Shown: positions 19,096 to 28,233, counted from the stretch's first letter. The stretch: 64,000 nt of DNA from Oricola nitratireducens (GCF_014904745.1 NZ_JACZCS010000011.1:117636-181635); one strand, 5' to 3'. Translations and numbers: made by a program. Notes: generated by a model from the sequence alone, not told the origin.

Positions 19096-19968
19096 TCAGT
19101 TCAGATTGCGGAACAGCTTCGTCGCCGAGAACATCGCCTCGAGGTCCTCGATACGGCCCTTGGACTCTTCCCAGCGCGCCGCCTGGATGTCGGCGATCAG
19201 GGCTTCGACGATCAGCATGATGGCGATGGTCGAATCCCAGCTCGACGGCGCTTCGACCAGCGCATGGAAGACGTGATCGGCCAGCCGGCTGATCGGCGAT
19301 CCCCACTGGTCAGTGAACAGCACGATGGTGCATTTGCGGTCGCGGGCGAGCTTCGCCAGCTTCAACAGGTCGGTCTCGTAGCGCCGGATATCGAAGAGGA
19401 CCAGCACCGTGTTCTCGTCCATGTCGAGGAGATATTGCGGCCAGACATTCGGCGACTGGCTGAGCAGGGTGACGTTCGCGCGGATGATCTGCAGGTGGTT
19501 GAAGAGATAGTCGGCGTTCGACCGCGTGATGCGGCCGCCGGCCAGATAAACGTGGCGTTTCGGATCGGCGAGGATCGAAACCACCGCGTCGAACGCCTCG
19601 GGGCTCAGCCGTTGCAACGTGTTGCGAATGTTCGACGAAACCGCGTCGGCGAACAGGTTCAGCGTGTGCTGGTCGGAGGCGTTGGCGCGGCCGGCGTCGC
19701 GGCGCGAGATCGGCTCCTTGATCTGCGCGGCGATCTCCTCGCGGATGGCGCCCTGCATGTCCGGGAATCCGTCGAAACCGAGCTTGCGCGCGGTGCGGAT
19801 GACCGTCGGCGTCGAGACGCCGGCCTGGCGCGCCAGTTCGGTGATAGAGCCGAGCCCGGCCACCGGATAGTCCTGCAACAGGACGCTCACCAGCTGCCGC
19901 TCGGACCGCGTGAGCGTTTCCATGCGTTCCTGGATACGCATTTTGACCGATGCGGACGTGTCAACCAC
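19096..19968 (-). CDS. RpiR-family transcriptional regulator
   Basis: The 290-residue protein has an N-terminal RpiR helix-turn-helix at about 1-80 (LTRSERQLVSVLLQDYP, ELARQAGVSTPTVIRTARKLGF) and a C-terminal SIS domain at about 125-255 (VYLAGGRITRSNADY, NTVLVLFDIRRYETDLLKLA), which normally binds a phosphosugar or related ligand. The frame starts at GTG 19968; an ATG at 19941 is an alternative. It is divergent from the catabolic cluster beginning at 20068 and is its likely local regulator. Confidence 0.88.
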   Translation of the reverse strand: MVDTSASVKMRIQERMETLTRSERQLVSVLLQDYPVAGLGSITELARQAGVSTPTVIRTARKLGFDGFPDMQGAIREEIAAQIKEPISRRDAGRANASDQHTLNLFADAVSSNIRNTLQRLSPEAFDAVVSILADPKRHVYLAGGRITRSNADYLFNHLQIIRANVTLLSQSPNVWPQYLLDMDENTVLVLFDIRRYETDLLKLAKLARDRKCTIVLFTDQWGSPISRLADHVFHALVEAPSSWDSTIAIMLIVEALIADIQAARWEESKGRIEDLEAMFSATKLFRNLN

Positions 19969-20030
19969 GTGGAAAACCCTTTCTTGTGCCCACGTAACCC
20001 ACGAAATGTAACATTGTCTACTGAAACGAT

Positions 20031-20060
20031 ATTGACAGAAAAATAATTGCTGTAATGAAT
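20031..20060 (+). promoter_or_regulatory. Candidate promoter and inverted repeat of the TRAP/ligase cluster
   Basis: A consensus -35 TTGACA (20032-20037) is followed at about 17 bases by ATGAAT (20055-20060), a weak -10. An inverted repeat ACAG-N11-CTGT (20035-20053) overlaps it and could be an RpiR operator. The predicted transcription start falls at or next to the ATG at 20068 and there is no Shine-Dalgarno sequence, so a leaderless message is possible. Confidence 0.4.
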
Positions 20061-20067
20061 TGTACCT

Positions 20068-20883
20068 ATGAACGATCCTGCACGATCAGAAGCGATCCTC
20101 GCGCCGTCGGAAGGCCCTGCCGCCGAGGTCACGAATGCCGCCGGCCGCGCGCCGATCGTGCTGGTTTGCGAACATGCGAGCGCGTTCATCCCGGCGAGCC
20201 TTTCCGGACTCGGCTTGCGCGAGGAAGACCGGCTCTCGCATGCCGCCTGGGATATCGGCGCGCTCGCGGTGGCGCAGCGCCTGAGCTCAGCGCTCGACGC
20301 GCCGCTCGTCGCCTCGCGCGTGTCGCGGCTTGTCTATGACTGCAACCGCCCGCCGGAAGCCGCCGATTCCATCCCCGCCAAGAGCGAACTGATCGTCGCG
20401 CCCGGCAACGCCGACCTCTCGTCGCAGCAACGCGGCGCGCGTGCCCGGGAGATCTACGAGCCCTTTCGCAGGCTTTTACGCGAAACGCTTGCGGCGCGCG
20501 CGCAGACCCGCCCTACCCTGATCACCATCCACAGCTTCACGCCGGTCTTCTATGGCAAGAAGCGGAGCGTCGAACTCGGGCTGTTGCACGACACCGACGA
20601 CCGGCTGGCGCGCGCCATACTGGATGCCGCGCCGGACTGCACGCCGATGAAGACGGCGCTCAACGAGCCCTACGGGCCGGCGGACGGCGTCACGCATACG
20701 CTACGCGAGCATGCGCTTCCGGCAGGTCTCCTCAATGTCATGATCGAGATCCGCAACGATTTCGTCAGCGACGCGGCCGGCATCGAGCGGGCGGCAAGCG
20801 AGGTCGGCACGATGATTGAACGCGGTCTGGAAGCATGTGAGCATTCCTCCATCGCAACACGCAACGAAAGGCGCCAAGGATGA
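20068..20883 (+). CDS. N-formylglutamate amidohydrolase-family protein
   Basis: The family hydrolyses N-formylglutamate to glutamate and formate in histidine breakdown, but several members act on other acyl-glutamates. The 271-residue protein has the family motifs VCEHASAFIP, HAAWDIGA, SRLVYDCNRPPEA, TIHSFTPVFYGKKR and the C-terminal MIEIRNDF. There are no hutU, hutH or hutI genes nearby; instead it starts an operon with a TRAP transporter and a glutamine-synthetase-like ligase, so a role in releasing glutamate from a glutamylated intermediate is a reasonable inference. Its stop overlaps the next start (ATGA). Confidence 0.85.
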   Translation: MNDPARSEAILAPSEGPAAEVTNAAGRAPIVLVCEHASAFIPASLSGLGLREEDRLSHAAWDIGALAVAQRLSSALDAPLVASRVSRLVYDCNRPPEAADSIPAKSELIVAPGNADLSSQQRGARAREIYEPFRRLLRETLAARAQTRPTLITIHSFTPVFYGKKRSVELGLLHDTDDRLARAILDAAPDCTPMKTALNEPYGPADGVTHTLREHALPAGLLNVMIEIRNDFVSDAAGIERAASEVGTMIERGLEACEHSSIATRNERRQG

Positions 20884-21386
20884 TGTCGTTCGCACGGAAA
20901 TACGTACGAATTGTCGACGCCATCAATTACCGGGTCGGCCGGTTCTCGATGTACCTGCTCTACGTGTTGATGGGCATCCTGTTGTGGTCCTCGATCAGCA
21001 ACATCATTCGACAGAACGCGATCTGGACGCTCGAAATGGCGCAGTTCACCATGGTCGCCTACTACATGCTGGGCGGCCCCTACTCGCTGCAGCTCGACTC
21101 CAACGTTCGCATGGACCTGCTCTACGGCCGCTGGTCAGACAAGAAGAAGGCCTGGGTCGACGCCTTCTCGATCTTCGCGCTGATCTTCTATCTCGGCGTG
21201 CTGCTCTACGGCGCCGTCGACAGTACGGTCTACTCGCTCGAATATGCCGAACGCAGCGCGACGGCATGGCGCCCATATATCTCGCCGATCAAAATCATCA
21301 TGGTCATCGGGATATTTCTGATGCTGCTTCAGGCATTTGCAATATTTTTCAAGGACTTGGCCAAGGCCCGCGGGGAAGAGCTGTAA
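20880..21386 (+). CDS. TRAP transporter small membrane subunit (DctQ-type)
   Basis: Small permease of a tripartite ATP-independent periplasmic transporter. The 168-residue protein has four hydrophobic segments, including FSMYLLYVLMGILLWSSIS and ALIFYLGVLLYGAV, as in DctQ. Start and stop codons overlap those of both neighbours (ATGA with the hydrolase, TAATG with the large subunit), indicating translational coupling. Confidence 0.9.
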   Translation: MMSFARKYVRIVDAINYRVGRFSMYLLYVLMGILLWSSISNIIRQNAIWTLEMAQFTMVAYYMLGGPYSLQLDSNVRMDLLYGRWSDKKKAWVDAFSIFALIFYLGVLLYGAVDSTVYSLEYAERSATAWRPYISPIKIIMVIGIFLMLLQAFAIFFKDLAKARGEEL

Positions 21387-22711
21387 TGTCCTATGACCTG
21401 ATCGCAATCCTGATGTTCAGCACGATGATGCTGATGATGGCGACCGGCCAGCGGGTGTTCGGCGCCATCGGCTTCGTCGCGGTGCTGGCCTCGGTGCTGC
21501 TGTGGGGCGTCGGCGGTTCCGATCTCGGCTTTTCCGCCGCGATGAAGCTGATGAAATGGTATCCGCTGCTGACGCTGCCGATGTTCATCTTCATGGGTTA
21601 CGTGCTTTCCGAAAGCCGCCTGGCCGACGACCTCTACCGGATGTTCCACGTCTGGATGGGCAAGATTCCGGGCGGTCTCGCCATCGGTACGATCGCGCTG
21701 ATGGTCATCATCTCGGCGATGAACGGCCTCTCGGTCGCCGGCATGGCGATCGGCGCCACCATCGCCCTGCCGGAACTGCTGAAGCGCAACTACGACAAGC
21801 TGATGGTCACCGGCGTGATCCAGGCCGGGTCGTCGCTGGGCATCCTGGTGCCGCCCTCGGTGGTTCTGGTCCTGTATGCGATGATCGCGCGCCAGCCGGT
21901 CAGCCAGCTGTGGCTCGCCGGCGTCTTTCCGGGCCTGCTGATGGCGGCCCTGTTCATTGCCTATATCTGGATTCGCTGCCGCATCTCGCCGGAGCTCGGT
22001 CCGGTGCTGCCGGAGGATGAACTCGACGCGATCCCGCGGGCCGAGAAGATCCGGCTGCTGCAGGCCGGCATCCTGCCGCTCGGCATCTTCGTCACCATGA
22101 TGGTGCCCTTCGTGATGGGCTATACGAGCCTCGTCGAAAGTTCCGTCGTCGGTGCGCTTGCCTCGGTCTTCGCCGCGGTGATCAAGGGCCGCTTCACGCG
22201 CGAGGTCTTCGAAGTAGCGACGCGCGAGACGCTGGCGATTTCCTGCATGTTCATGTGGATCATCCTGGCCGCGCTCGCCTTCGGCGCGGTCTTCGACGGC
22301 CTTGGCGCCGTCAAGTCGATCGAGGGCTTCTTCGTCGACAGGCTCGGCCTCAGCGCCTGGGAAATCCTGCTGCTGATGCAGCTGTCCTACCTGATCATGG
22401 GCACCTTCCTCGACGACACGGCGATGCTGGTGATCGTCGCGCCGCTCTACGTGCCACTGGTCAGGGCGCTCGGCTTCGACCTGATCTGGTACGGCGTGCT
22501 CTACACGATCACCTGCCAGATCGCCTACATGACCCCGCCCTTCGGCTACAACCTGTTCCTGATGCGGGCGATGGCGCCGAAGGAGATCACCATCCACGAC
22601 ATCTACCGATCGATCATTCCGTTCGTCGGCGTGATGATCCTGGCGCTGGTGATCGTGACCGCGTTCCCGGAAATCGCCCTGTGGCTTCCGCATCATGTCT
22701 ATCAACGCTGA
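21386..22711 (+). CDS. TRAP transporter large permease (DctM-type)
   Basis: The 441-residue protein is highly hydrophobic with about 12 predicted membrane segments and carries DctM features such as FIFMGYVLSESRLADDLY, GASxxGILVPPSVV-like GSSLGILVPPSVVLVLY and MTPPFGYNLFLMRA near the end. It catalyses sodium-driven uptake with the DctP and DctQ partners. The ATG at 21386 overlaps the DctQ stop; an open frame upstream to 20816 is only an extension through that gene. Confidence 0.93.
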   Translation: MSYDLIAILMFSTMMLMMATGQRVFGAIGFVAVLASVLLWGVGGSDLGFSAAMKLMKWYPLLTLPMFIFMGYVLSESRLADDLYRMFHVWMGKIPGGLAIGTIALMVIISAMNGLSVAGMAIGATIALPELLKRNYDKLMVTGVIQAGSSLGILVPPSVVLVLYAMIARQPVSQLWLAGVFPGLLMAALFIAYIWIRCRISPELGPVLPEDELDAIPRAEKIRLLQAGILPLGIFVTMMVPFVMGYTSLVESSVVGALASVFAAVIKGRFTREVFEVATRETLAISCMFMWIILAALAFGAVFDGLGAVKSIEGFFVDRLGLSAWEILLLMQLSYLIMGTFLDDTAMLVIVAPLYVPLVRALGFDLIWYGVLYTITCQIAYMTPPFGYNLFLMRAMAPKEITIHDIYRSIIPFVGVMILALVIVTAFPEIALWLPHHVYQR

Positions 22712-22787
22712 CAACCACCATTGAGGGGCGGCGCGAACCACCCCCGCACACATCACCGGCCCGCGGGCCACAACAAGGAGGCAAGTC

Positions 22788-23828
22788 ATGACCACGACCA
22801 GACGGAAATTCCTCAAGACCGGCGCTATCGCCGGCGCCGCGACACTCGCCGCTCCGGCGGTGCATGCCCAGTCGGCGCCGATCAAGTGGCGGCTGCAGAC
22901 CTATGCCGGCCCGGCGCTCGGTGAAGAAGTGATCAAGCCCTGTATCGAGCAGTTCAACCAGATCGCCGACGGCCAGATGGAGATCGAGCTGTTCTACGCC
23001 GACCAGCTCGTACCGACCGGCGAACTGTTCCGCGCCATGCAGAAGGGCACGATCGACGCGGTGCAGTCGGATGATGACTCGATGGCTTCGCCGACCGAGG
23101 TTACCGTCTTCGGCGGCTACTTCCCGCTTGGCCTGCGCTATTCGCTCGACGTGCCGGCGCTGTTCAACCACTGGGGTCTCGACGAGATCTGGAAGGAAGA
23201 ATACGCCAAGGTCGGGGTCAAGCACATCTCGGCGGGCTCGTGGGATCCGTGCAACTTCGCCACCCACAAGCCGATCACCAGCCTGAAGGACCTCGAAGGC
23301 CTGCGCGTGTTCACCTTCCCGACCGCCGGCCGGTTCCTGTCGCGCTTCGGCGTGATCCCGGTCACGCTGCCGTGGGAAGACGCCGAAGTGGCGCTGCAGA
23401 CCGGCGAACTCGACGGCATCGCATGGTCGGGCATCACCGAGGACTACACGTCCGGCTGGGCCAACGTCACCGAGTACTTCCTGACCAACAACATTTCCGG
23501 CGCCTGGATCGGCCACTTCTTCGCCAACATGGACCGGTGGAACGAAGTGCCGGATCATCTCAAGACCCTGATGCAGGTCTGCTTCAACTCCTCGCACTAC
23601 CATCGCCAGCACTGGTACTGGAACGGCGAGGCGACGCTGCGCGTCAACAAGGACAAGCTGAAGTCGACCACGATTCCCGACGAGGAATGGAACACGGTCG
23701 AGGAAGAGGCGCACAAGTTCTGGGACGAGATCGCGGCCGAAAGCGAACTGAAGGCCAAGGTCGTCGGCATCTTCAAGGCGTACAACGAGACCATGGTCAA
23801 GGCAGGCAAGCCCTACCGCTACAGCTAA
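22788..23828 (+). CDS. TRAP transporter substrate-binding protein (DctP-type)
   Basis: Periplasmic receptor that delivers substrate to the permease pair. The 346-residue precursor has a twin-arginine signal (TTRRKFLKTGAIAGAATLAAPAVHAQ), so it is probably exported folded. The mature part carries TRAP-receptor segments such as LETYAGPALGEE-like LQTYAGPALGEEV, LRVFTFPTAGRFLSRFG and PWEDAEVALQTGELDGIAWSG. The order is Q-M-P, with P last, and an AAGGAGG site precedes the ATG. The ligand cannot be read from sequence; the neighbouring genes suggest a nitrogen-containing organic acid or amine. Confidence 0.93.
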   Translation: MTTTRRKFLKTGAIAGAATLAAPAVHAQSAPIKWRLQTYAGPALGEEVIKPCIEQFNQIADGQMEIELFYADQLVPTGELFRAMQKGTIDAVQSDDDSMASPTEVTVFGGYFPLGLRYSLDVPALFNHWGLDEIWKEEYAKVGVKHISAGSWDPCNFATHKPITSLKDLEGLRVFTFPTAGRFLSRFGVIPVTLPWEDAEVALQTGELDGIAWSGITEDYTSGWANVTEYFLTNNISGAWIGHFFANMDRWNEVPDHLKTLMQVCFNSSHYHRQHWYWNGEATLRVNKDKLKSTTIPDEEWNTVEEEAHKFWDEIAAESELKAKVVGIFKAYNETMVKAGKPYRYS

Positions 23829-23849
23829 GGCTTCCTGTACACACTTTAC

Positions 23850-23873
23850 GGCGGGGCGCGATGACGCCCCGCC
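23850..23873 (+). terminator. Intercistronic hairpin after dctP-type gene
   Basis: Perfect 9-bp stem GGCGGGGCG / CGCCCCGCC with a 6-base loop, followed by CCATTCTGTTTT. It lies between the binding-protein gene and the ligase gene and could partially terminate transcription or stabilise the upstream message so that the binding protein is made in excess. Confidence 0.6.
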
Positions 23874-23899
23874 CCATTCTGTTTTGAGGACTTACCCAA

Positions 23900-25276
23900 A
23901 TGCCGGGCATGTTGACGCTTGAGGAACTGAAAGCCGCCGCCAAGGCAGGCGAAATCGACACCGTGGTCGCCGCCCACACGGACATGCAGGGCCGCCTGAT
24001 GGGCAAGCGCTTCCACGTGCAGCACTTTCTCGACAGCGCCAAGGACGAGACCCATTGCTGTAACTATCTCCTGACCGTCGACATGGAGATGGAGCCGGTG
24101 CCGGGCTACAAGACGGCCAGCTGGGAAAAGGGCTACGGCGACCACACCATGATCCCCGACCTGTCGACGCTGCGCCGCATTCCCTGGCAGGAAGGCGCGG
24201 CGTTGGTGTTGTGCGACCTCGTCGACCACCATACGCACGAACAGATCCCCGTTTCGCCGCGCGCGGTGCTGAAAAAGCAGCTGGTGCGGCTGCGCGAAAT
24301 GGGCATGACGGCGATGATGGCGTCGGAACTGGAATTCTTCCTGTTCCACGAGAGCTTCGAGGAGGCGCATGCCAAGGGTTATCGCGACCTCAACCTGATC
24401 AGCGCCTATAACGAGGACTACCACATCTTCCAGACGGCGAAGGAAGAGAACGTCATGCGGGCGATCCGCAACGGGCTCTACGGCGCCGGCATTCCGGTCG
24501 AGAATTCCAAGGGCGAGGCCTGGGCCGGTCAGGAGGAAATCAATGTGCGCTACGCCGACGCGCTGACGGCTGCCGACAACCATGTCCTGACCAAGAACGC
24601 GGTGAAGGAAATCGCCTGGGCGAACGGCCGCGCGGCGACATTCATGGCGAAGTGGGACTACGCGGCGGCCGGCTCGTCTTCGCATGTTCACCAGTCGTTG
24701 TGGTCGGCCGACGGCAAGACGCCGGAATTCTTCGACGAAGGCGGCGGCGATCCCGACAGCATGTCGCAGACGATGCGCCACTATCTCGCGGGCATGCTGG
24801 CGCACGCCTCTGAATTCACCTATTTCCTGGCGCCCAACATCAATTCCTACAAGCGCTTCCAGGCCGGCACCTTCGCGCCGACCAAGGCGATCTGGAGCCG
24901 CGACAACCGCACCGCCGGCTACCGCGTCTGCGGCGGCGGCACCAAGGCGGTGCGCGTCGAATGCCGGGTCGGCGGATCCGACCTCAATCCCTATCTCGCC
25001 TTCGCCGCGCAGCTTGCCGCCGGAATCGCGGGAATCGAGGGCAAATACGAACTGGAACCGGAGTTCCGCGGCGACGCCTATTCGGCCCGCCGGGCGCGCG
25101 AGATCCCGAAGACCTTGCGCGACGCGGCGGCTTCGCTAAAGCGTTCTAAGATGCTGCGCAACGCTTTCGGCGACGACGTGGTGGATCACTATGTCCACGC
25201 CGCCGAGTGGGAGCAGTTCGAATATGATCGCCGCATTACCGACTGGGAAATCGCCCGCGGCTTCGAACGGTCCTGA
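23900..25276 (+). CDS. Glutamine-synthetase-like gamma-glutamyl ligase
   Basis: The 458-residue protein belongs to the glutamine synthetase superfamily and would join glutamate to ammonia or an amine with ATP. Conserved GS pieces are SELEFFLF, QEEINVRYADAL, SSSHVHQSLW, NINSYKRFQAGTFAP, WSRDNRTAGYRV and ECRVGGSDLNPYLAFAAQLA. No GlnA adenylylation-site region is evident and the N-terminal half is divergent, as in PuuA/GlnT/IpuC-type enzymes that glutamylate amines. Neighbours (TRAP transporter, two dehydrogenases, acyl-glutamate hydrolase family) support a catabolic role. The amine substrate is unknown. Confidence 0.88.
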   Translation: MPGMLTLEELKAAAKAGEIDTVVAAHTDMQGRLMGKRFHVQHFLDSAKDETHCCNYLLTVDMEMEPVPGYKTASWEKGYGDHTMIPDLSTLRRIPWQEGAALVLCDLVDHHTHEQIPVSPRAVLKKQLVRLREMGMTAMMASELEFFLFHESFEEAHAKGYRDLNLISAYNEDYHIFQTAKEENVMRAIRNGLYGAGIPVENSKGEAWAGQEEINVRYADALTAADNHVLTKNAVKEIAWANGRAATFMAKWDYAAAGSSSHVHQSLWSADGKTPEFFDEGGGDPDSMSQTMRHYLAGMLAHASEFTYFLAPNINSYKRFQAGTFAPTKAIWSRDNRTAGYRVCGGGTKAVRVECRVGGSDLNPYLAFAAQLAAGIAGIEGKYELEPEFRGDAYSARRAREIPKTLRDAAASLKRSKMLRNAFGDDVVDHYVHAAEWEQFEYDRRITDWEIARGFERS

Positions 25277-25278
25277 GC

Positions 25279-25647
25279 ATGATCACCCATATCGACCACG
25301 TTGTGTTGACGGTGCGCGACATAGACGCCGCCGTCGCCTTTTATACCGAGGCCATTGGCATGCAGGCTATTTCCTTTGCGGGCAGCCGCAAGGCGCTGAA
25401 ATTCGGGACGCAGAAAATCAACCTGCAAACATTGGGACAGGAAACCCGCAACCATGCCGCCATCGGCTCCGGCGACCTATGCCTGATCACCGACTGGCCG
25501 ATCCAGGACGTGATTGAACACCTGCGCGAAAAGGACATAGCGCTGTGCGAAGGGCCGGTGCAGAAGTCCGGTGCGCAAGGACCGATCACTTCAGTCTATT
25601 TCAACGATCCCGACGGCAATTTGATAGAGGTCAGCCGATATGACTAA
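25279..25647 (+). CDS. VOC (glyoxalase/bleomycin-resistance) family protein
   Basis: The 122-residue protein is a single vicinal-oxygen-chelate unit: ITHIDHVVLTVRDIDAAVAFYTEAIGM at the N-terminus and VYFNDPDGNLIEVSRYD at the C-terminus, giving the usual His and Glu metal ligands (H6 and the Glu of LIEVS). Members are isomerases, lyases or dioxygenases, so the reaction is open. It begins two bases after the ligase stop and overlaps the aldehyde dehydrogenase start by 8 bases. Confidence 0.85.
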   Translation: MITHIDHVVLTVRDIDAAVAFYTEAIGMQAISFAGSRKALKFGTQKINLQTLGQETRNHAAIGSGDLCLITDWPIQDVIEHLREKDIALCEGPVQKSGAQGPITSVYFNDPDGNLIEVSRYD

Positions 25648-27025
25648 CACCCTGCGCTGCATATCTCCCATCGACGGCAAGGTTTTTGCCGAGCGCCCGG
25701 TCATCTCGCTCGAAGACGCCAGGGCGATGCTCGAACGCGCCCGCGCGGCGCAGAAGGATTGGGCCGCGCGCCCGCTTGCCGAGCGCATCAAGCTCGTGCA
25801 GGCCGGTGTCGAGGCGCTGGGCGCGATGGGCGACGAGGTCGTCACCGAGCTTGCCCACATGATGGGCCGGCCGGTGCGTTACGGCGGCGAGTTCGGCGGC
25901 GTCAAGGAACGCGCCGACTACATGGCCTCGATCGCGGAAAGTGCCCTGGCGCCGATCGTTACCGAGGACAGCGCGAATTTCGAGCGTCGCATCGAACGCG
26001 AACCGCATGGCGTCGTCTTCGTCATTGCGCCGTGGAACTATCCCTACATGACGGCGATCAACACGGTCTCGCCCGCCCTGATCGCCGGCAACGCGGTCAT
26101 CCTCAAACATGCGACGCAGACGCTGCTTGTCGGCGAGCGGATGGTGCGCGCATTTGTCGAGGCCGGCATTCCGGCCGACCTGTTCCAGAACATCTTCCTC
26201 GATCACGCCACCAGCGAGGCGCTGATTGCGGAGAAGAGTTTCGATTTCATCAATTTCACGGGTTCGGTCGGCGGCGGTCGCGCCATCGAACGCGCGGCGG
26301 CGGGCACCTTCACGCCGCTTGGGCTCGAACTCGGCGGTAAGGATCCCGGCTACGTGATGGACGACGCCGATCTCGACTGGGCCGTCGACACGCTGATGGA
26401 CGGGGCGCTGTTCAATTCCGGCCAGTGCTGCTGCGGCATCGAGCGGATCTATGTGGCGGAGACGCTCTACGACGAATTCGTCGAAAAGGCCGTCGCCTGG
26501 GCCTCGAAGCTTAAGCTCGGCAACCCGCTCGATGCGGAGACAACCATCGGCCCGATGGCCAACACCCGCTTCGCAGAGACGGTGCGCGCGCAAATCGAGG
26601 ACGCGATGAAGAAAGGCGCGCGCGGGCTGGTTGATCCGGCTCTGTTCCCGGCGGACGATGGCGGCGCCTATCTCGCGCCGCAGATCCTCGTCGACGTCAA
26701 TCACGACATGGAGGTCATGCGCGAGGAGAGCTTCGGCCCCGTCGTCGGCATCATGCCGGTCAAGGACGACGAGGAGGCGATCGCGCTGATGAACGACTGC
26801 AAATACGGTCTGACCGCCTCGCTTTGGACAAATGATCCGGAGCGCGCGGCCCGCATCGGCGCGCAAATCGAGACGGGCACCGTCTTCATGAACCGCGCCG
26901 ACTATCTCGACCCGTCGCTGTGCTGGACCGGCTGCAAGGAAACCGGCCGCGGCGGCGCGTTGTCCGTCATCGGCTTCCAGAATCTGACCCGGCCGAAATC
27001 ATACCACTTCAGGAAAACGAAATGA
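25640..27025 (+). CDS. NAD(P)-dependent aldehyde dehydrogenase
   Basis: Oxidises an aldehyde to the acid. The 461-residue protein has the Rossmann-type cofactor region (PWNYPYMTAI, FTGSVGGGRAIE), the general base E230 in LELGGKDPG and the catalytic cysteine, probably C264, within NSGQCCCGIER. A run of three cysteines at the active site is unusual but keeps the normal position. It is translationally coupled to the VOC gene before it and the alcohol dehydrogenase after it, which suggests sequential alcohol to aldehyde to acid oxidation. Confidence 0.93.
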   Translation: MTNTLRCISPIDGKVFAERPVISLEDARAMLERARAAQKDWAARPLAERIKLVQAGVEALGAMGDEVVTELAHMMGRPVRYGGEFGGVKERADYMASIAESALAPIVTEDSANFERRIEREPHGVVFVIAPWNYPYMTAINTVSPALIAGNAVILKHATQTLLVGERMVRAFVEAGIPADLFQNIFLDHATSEALIAEKSFDFINFTGSVGGGRAIERAAAGTFTPLGLELGGKDPGYVMDDADLDWAVDTLMDGALFNSGQCCCGIERIYVAETLYDEFVEKAVAWASKLKLGNPLDAETTIGPMANTRFAETVRAQIEDAMKKGARGLVDPALFPADDGGAYLAPQILVDVNHDMEVMREESFGPVVGIMPVKDDEEAIALMNDCKYGLTASLWTNDPERAARIGAQIETGTVFMNRADYLDPSLCWTGCKETGRGGALSVIGFQNLTRPKSYHFRKTK

Positions 27026-28167
27026 GCCTTACAGCCAACTGGTCCTATCCGACCGCAATCCGTTTCGGCGCCGGACGCATCGCCGAGATCGGCGACGCCT
27101 GCGCATCCGCCGGCATCAAGCGCCCCCTGCTCGTTACCGACCGGGGTCTCGCCCCCATGGAAATCACACAGCGCACGCTGAAACTGATGGCGGACGCCGG
27201 GCTCGGCAGCGCCATCTCCGCGGATGTCGATCCGAACCCGACCGAGATCAATCTCGAAGCGGGACTGAAGGTCTTTCGCGACGGCGGCCATGACGGCGTC
27301 ATCGCGTTCGGCGGCGGTTCCGGCCTCGATCTCGGCAAGATGGTCGCCTTCATGTCCGGCCAGACGCGGCCGATCTGGGATTTCGAGGATATCGGCGACT
27401 GGTGGACCCGCGCCGACCCGGACGGCATCGTGCCGAACATCGCCGTGCCGACCACGGCGGGCACCGGCTCGGAAGTCGGACGCGCCAGCGTCATCACCAA
27501 TTCCGAAACCCATGTGAAAAAGATCATCTTCCACCCGAAGGTCCTGCCGTCGGTCGTCATCGCCGATCCGGAGCTGACCGTCGGTATGCCGGCCAAGATC
27601 ACGGCGGGCACGGGCATGGATGCATTCGCGCATTGCCTGGAAGCCTATTGCTCGCCGTTCTTCCACCCGATGAGCCAGGGCATCGCGCTGGAAGGCATGC
27701 GGCTCGTGAAGGAATATCTCCCCCGCGCCTATGCCGACGGCACCGACATCGAGGCACGCGGCCAGATGATGGCGGCCGCCTCGATGGGCGCCGTCGCCTT
27801 CCAGAAGGGGCTCGGCGCGATCCACGCGATCTCGCATCCGATCGGCGCGGTCTACAACACCCATCACGGCACGACCAACGCGGTTGTGATGGCCGCGGTG
27901 CTCGACCTCAACCGTGTGGAGATCGAGGAACGCATCGAGCGCGCCGCCGCCTATCTGGGGATTTCCGGCGGCTTCGACGGCTTCCGCGCCTTCGTCGTGG
28001 AGCTTTGCGCCTCGCTCGGCATTCCGAAGAAACTGTCGGAAATGGGCGTGGATACGTCCCGCCTCGACGAACTCGTCCCGATGGCGCTCGACGACCCGTC
28101 CTGCGGCGGCAATCCGGTCAAGCTGACGGCGGAAAACGTCAGGGCGCTGTTCCTCGCGACGATCTGA
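27022..28167 (+). CDS. Iron-containing (group III) alcohol dehydrogenase
   Basis: Oxidises a primary alcohol or a hydroxy acid with NAD(P). The 381-residue protein has the nucleotide loop FGGGSGLDLGK, the PTTAGTGSEVGRASV segment and the metal-binding region GTGMDAFAHCLEAYCS plus HAISHPIGAVYNTHHGTTNAV, which together supply the Asp and three His ligands for Fe2+. The start overlaps the aldehyde dehydrogenase stop (ATGA). It is the last gene of the cluster; a strong terminator follows at 28207. Confidence 0.94.
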   Translation: MSLTANWSYPTAIRFGAGRIAEIGDACASAGIKRPLLVTDRGLAPMEITQRTLKLMADAGLGSAISADVDPNPTEINLEAGLKVFRDGGHDGVIAFGGGSGLDLGKMVAFMSGQTRPIWDFEDIGDWWTRADPDGIVPNIAVPTTAGTGSEVGRASVITNSETHVKKIIFHPKVLPSVVIADPELTVGMPAKITAGTGMDAFAHCLEAYCSPFFHPMSQGIALEGMRLVKEYLPRAYADGTDIEARGQMMAAASMGAVAFQKGLGAIHAISHPIGAVYNTHHGTTNAVVMAAVLDLNRVEIEERIERAAAYLGISGGFDGFRAFVVELCASLGIPKKLSEMGVDTSRLDELVPMALDDPSCGGNPVKLTAENVRALFLATI

Positions 28168-28206
28168 CGGTCCGGCGGTCCCCGCACCGTCATCATGCCA
28201 GGCAAT

Positions 28207-28233
28207 GGCGGGGTCTTTCGGCCCCGCCTTTTT
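28207..28233 (+). terminator. Rho-independent terminator of the catabolic operon
   Basis: Stem GGCGGGG (28207-28213) / CCCCGCC (28222-28228) followed directly by TTTTT. A second perfect 8-bp stem, CCCGGGAC/GTCCCGGG (28250-28269), lies just downstream. Confidence 0.88.
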
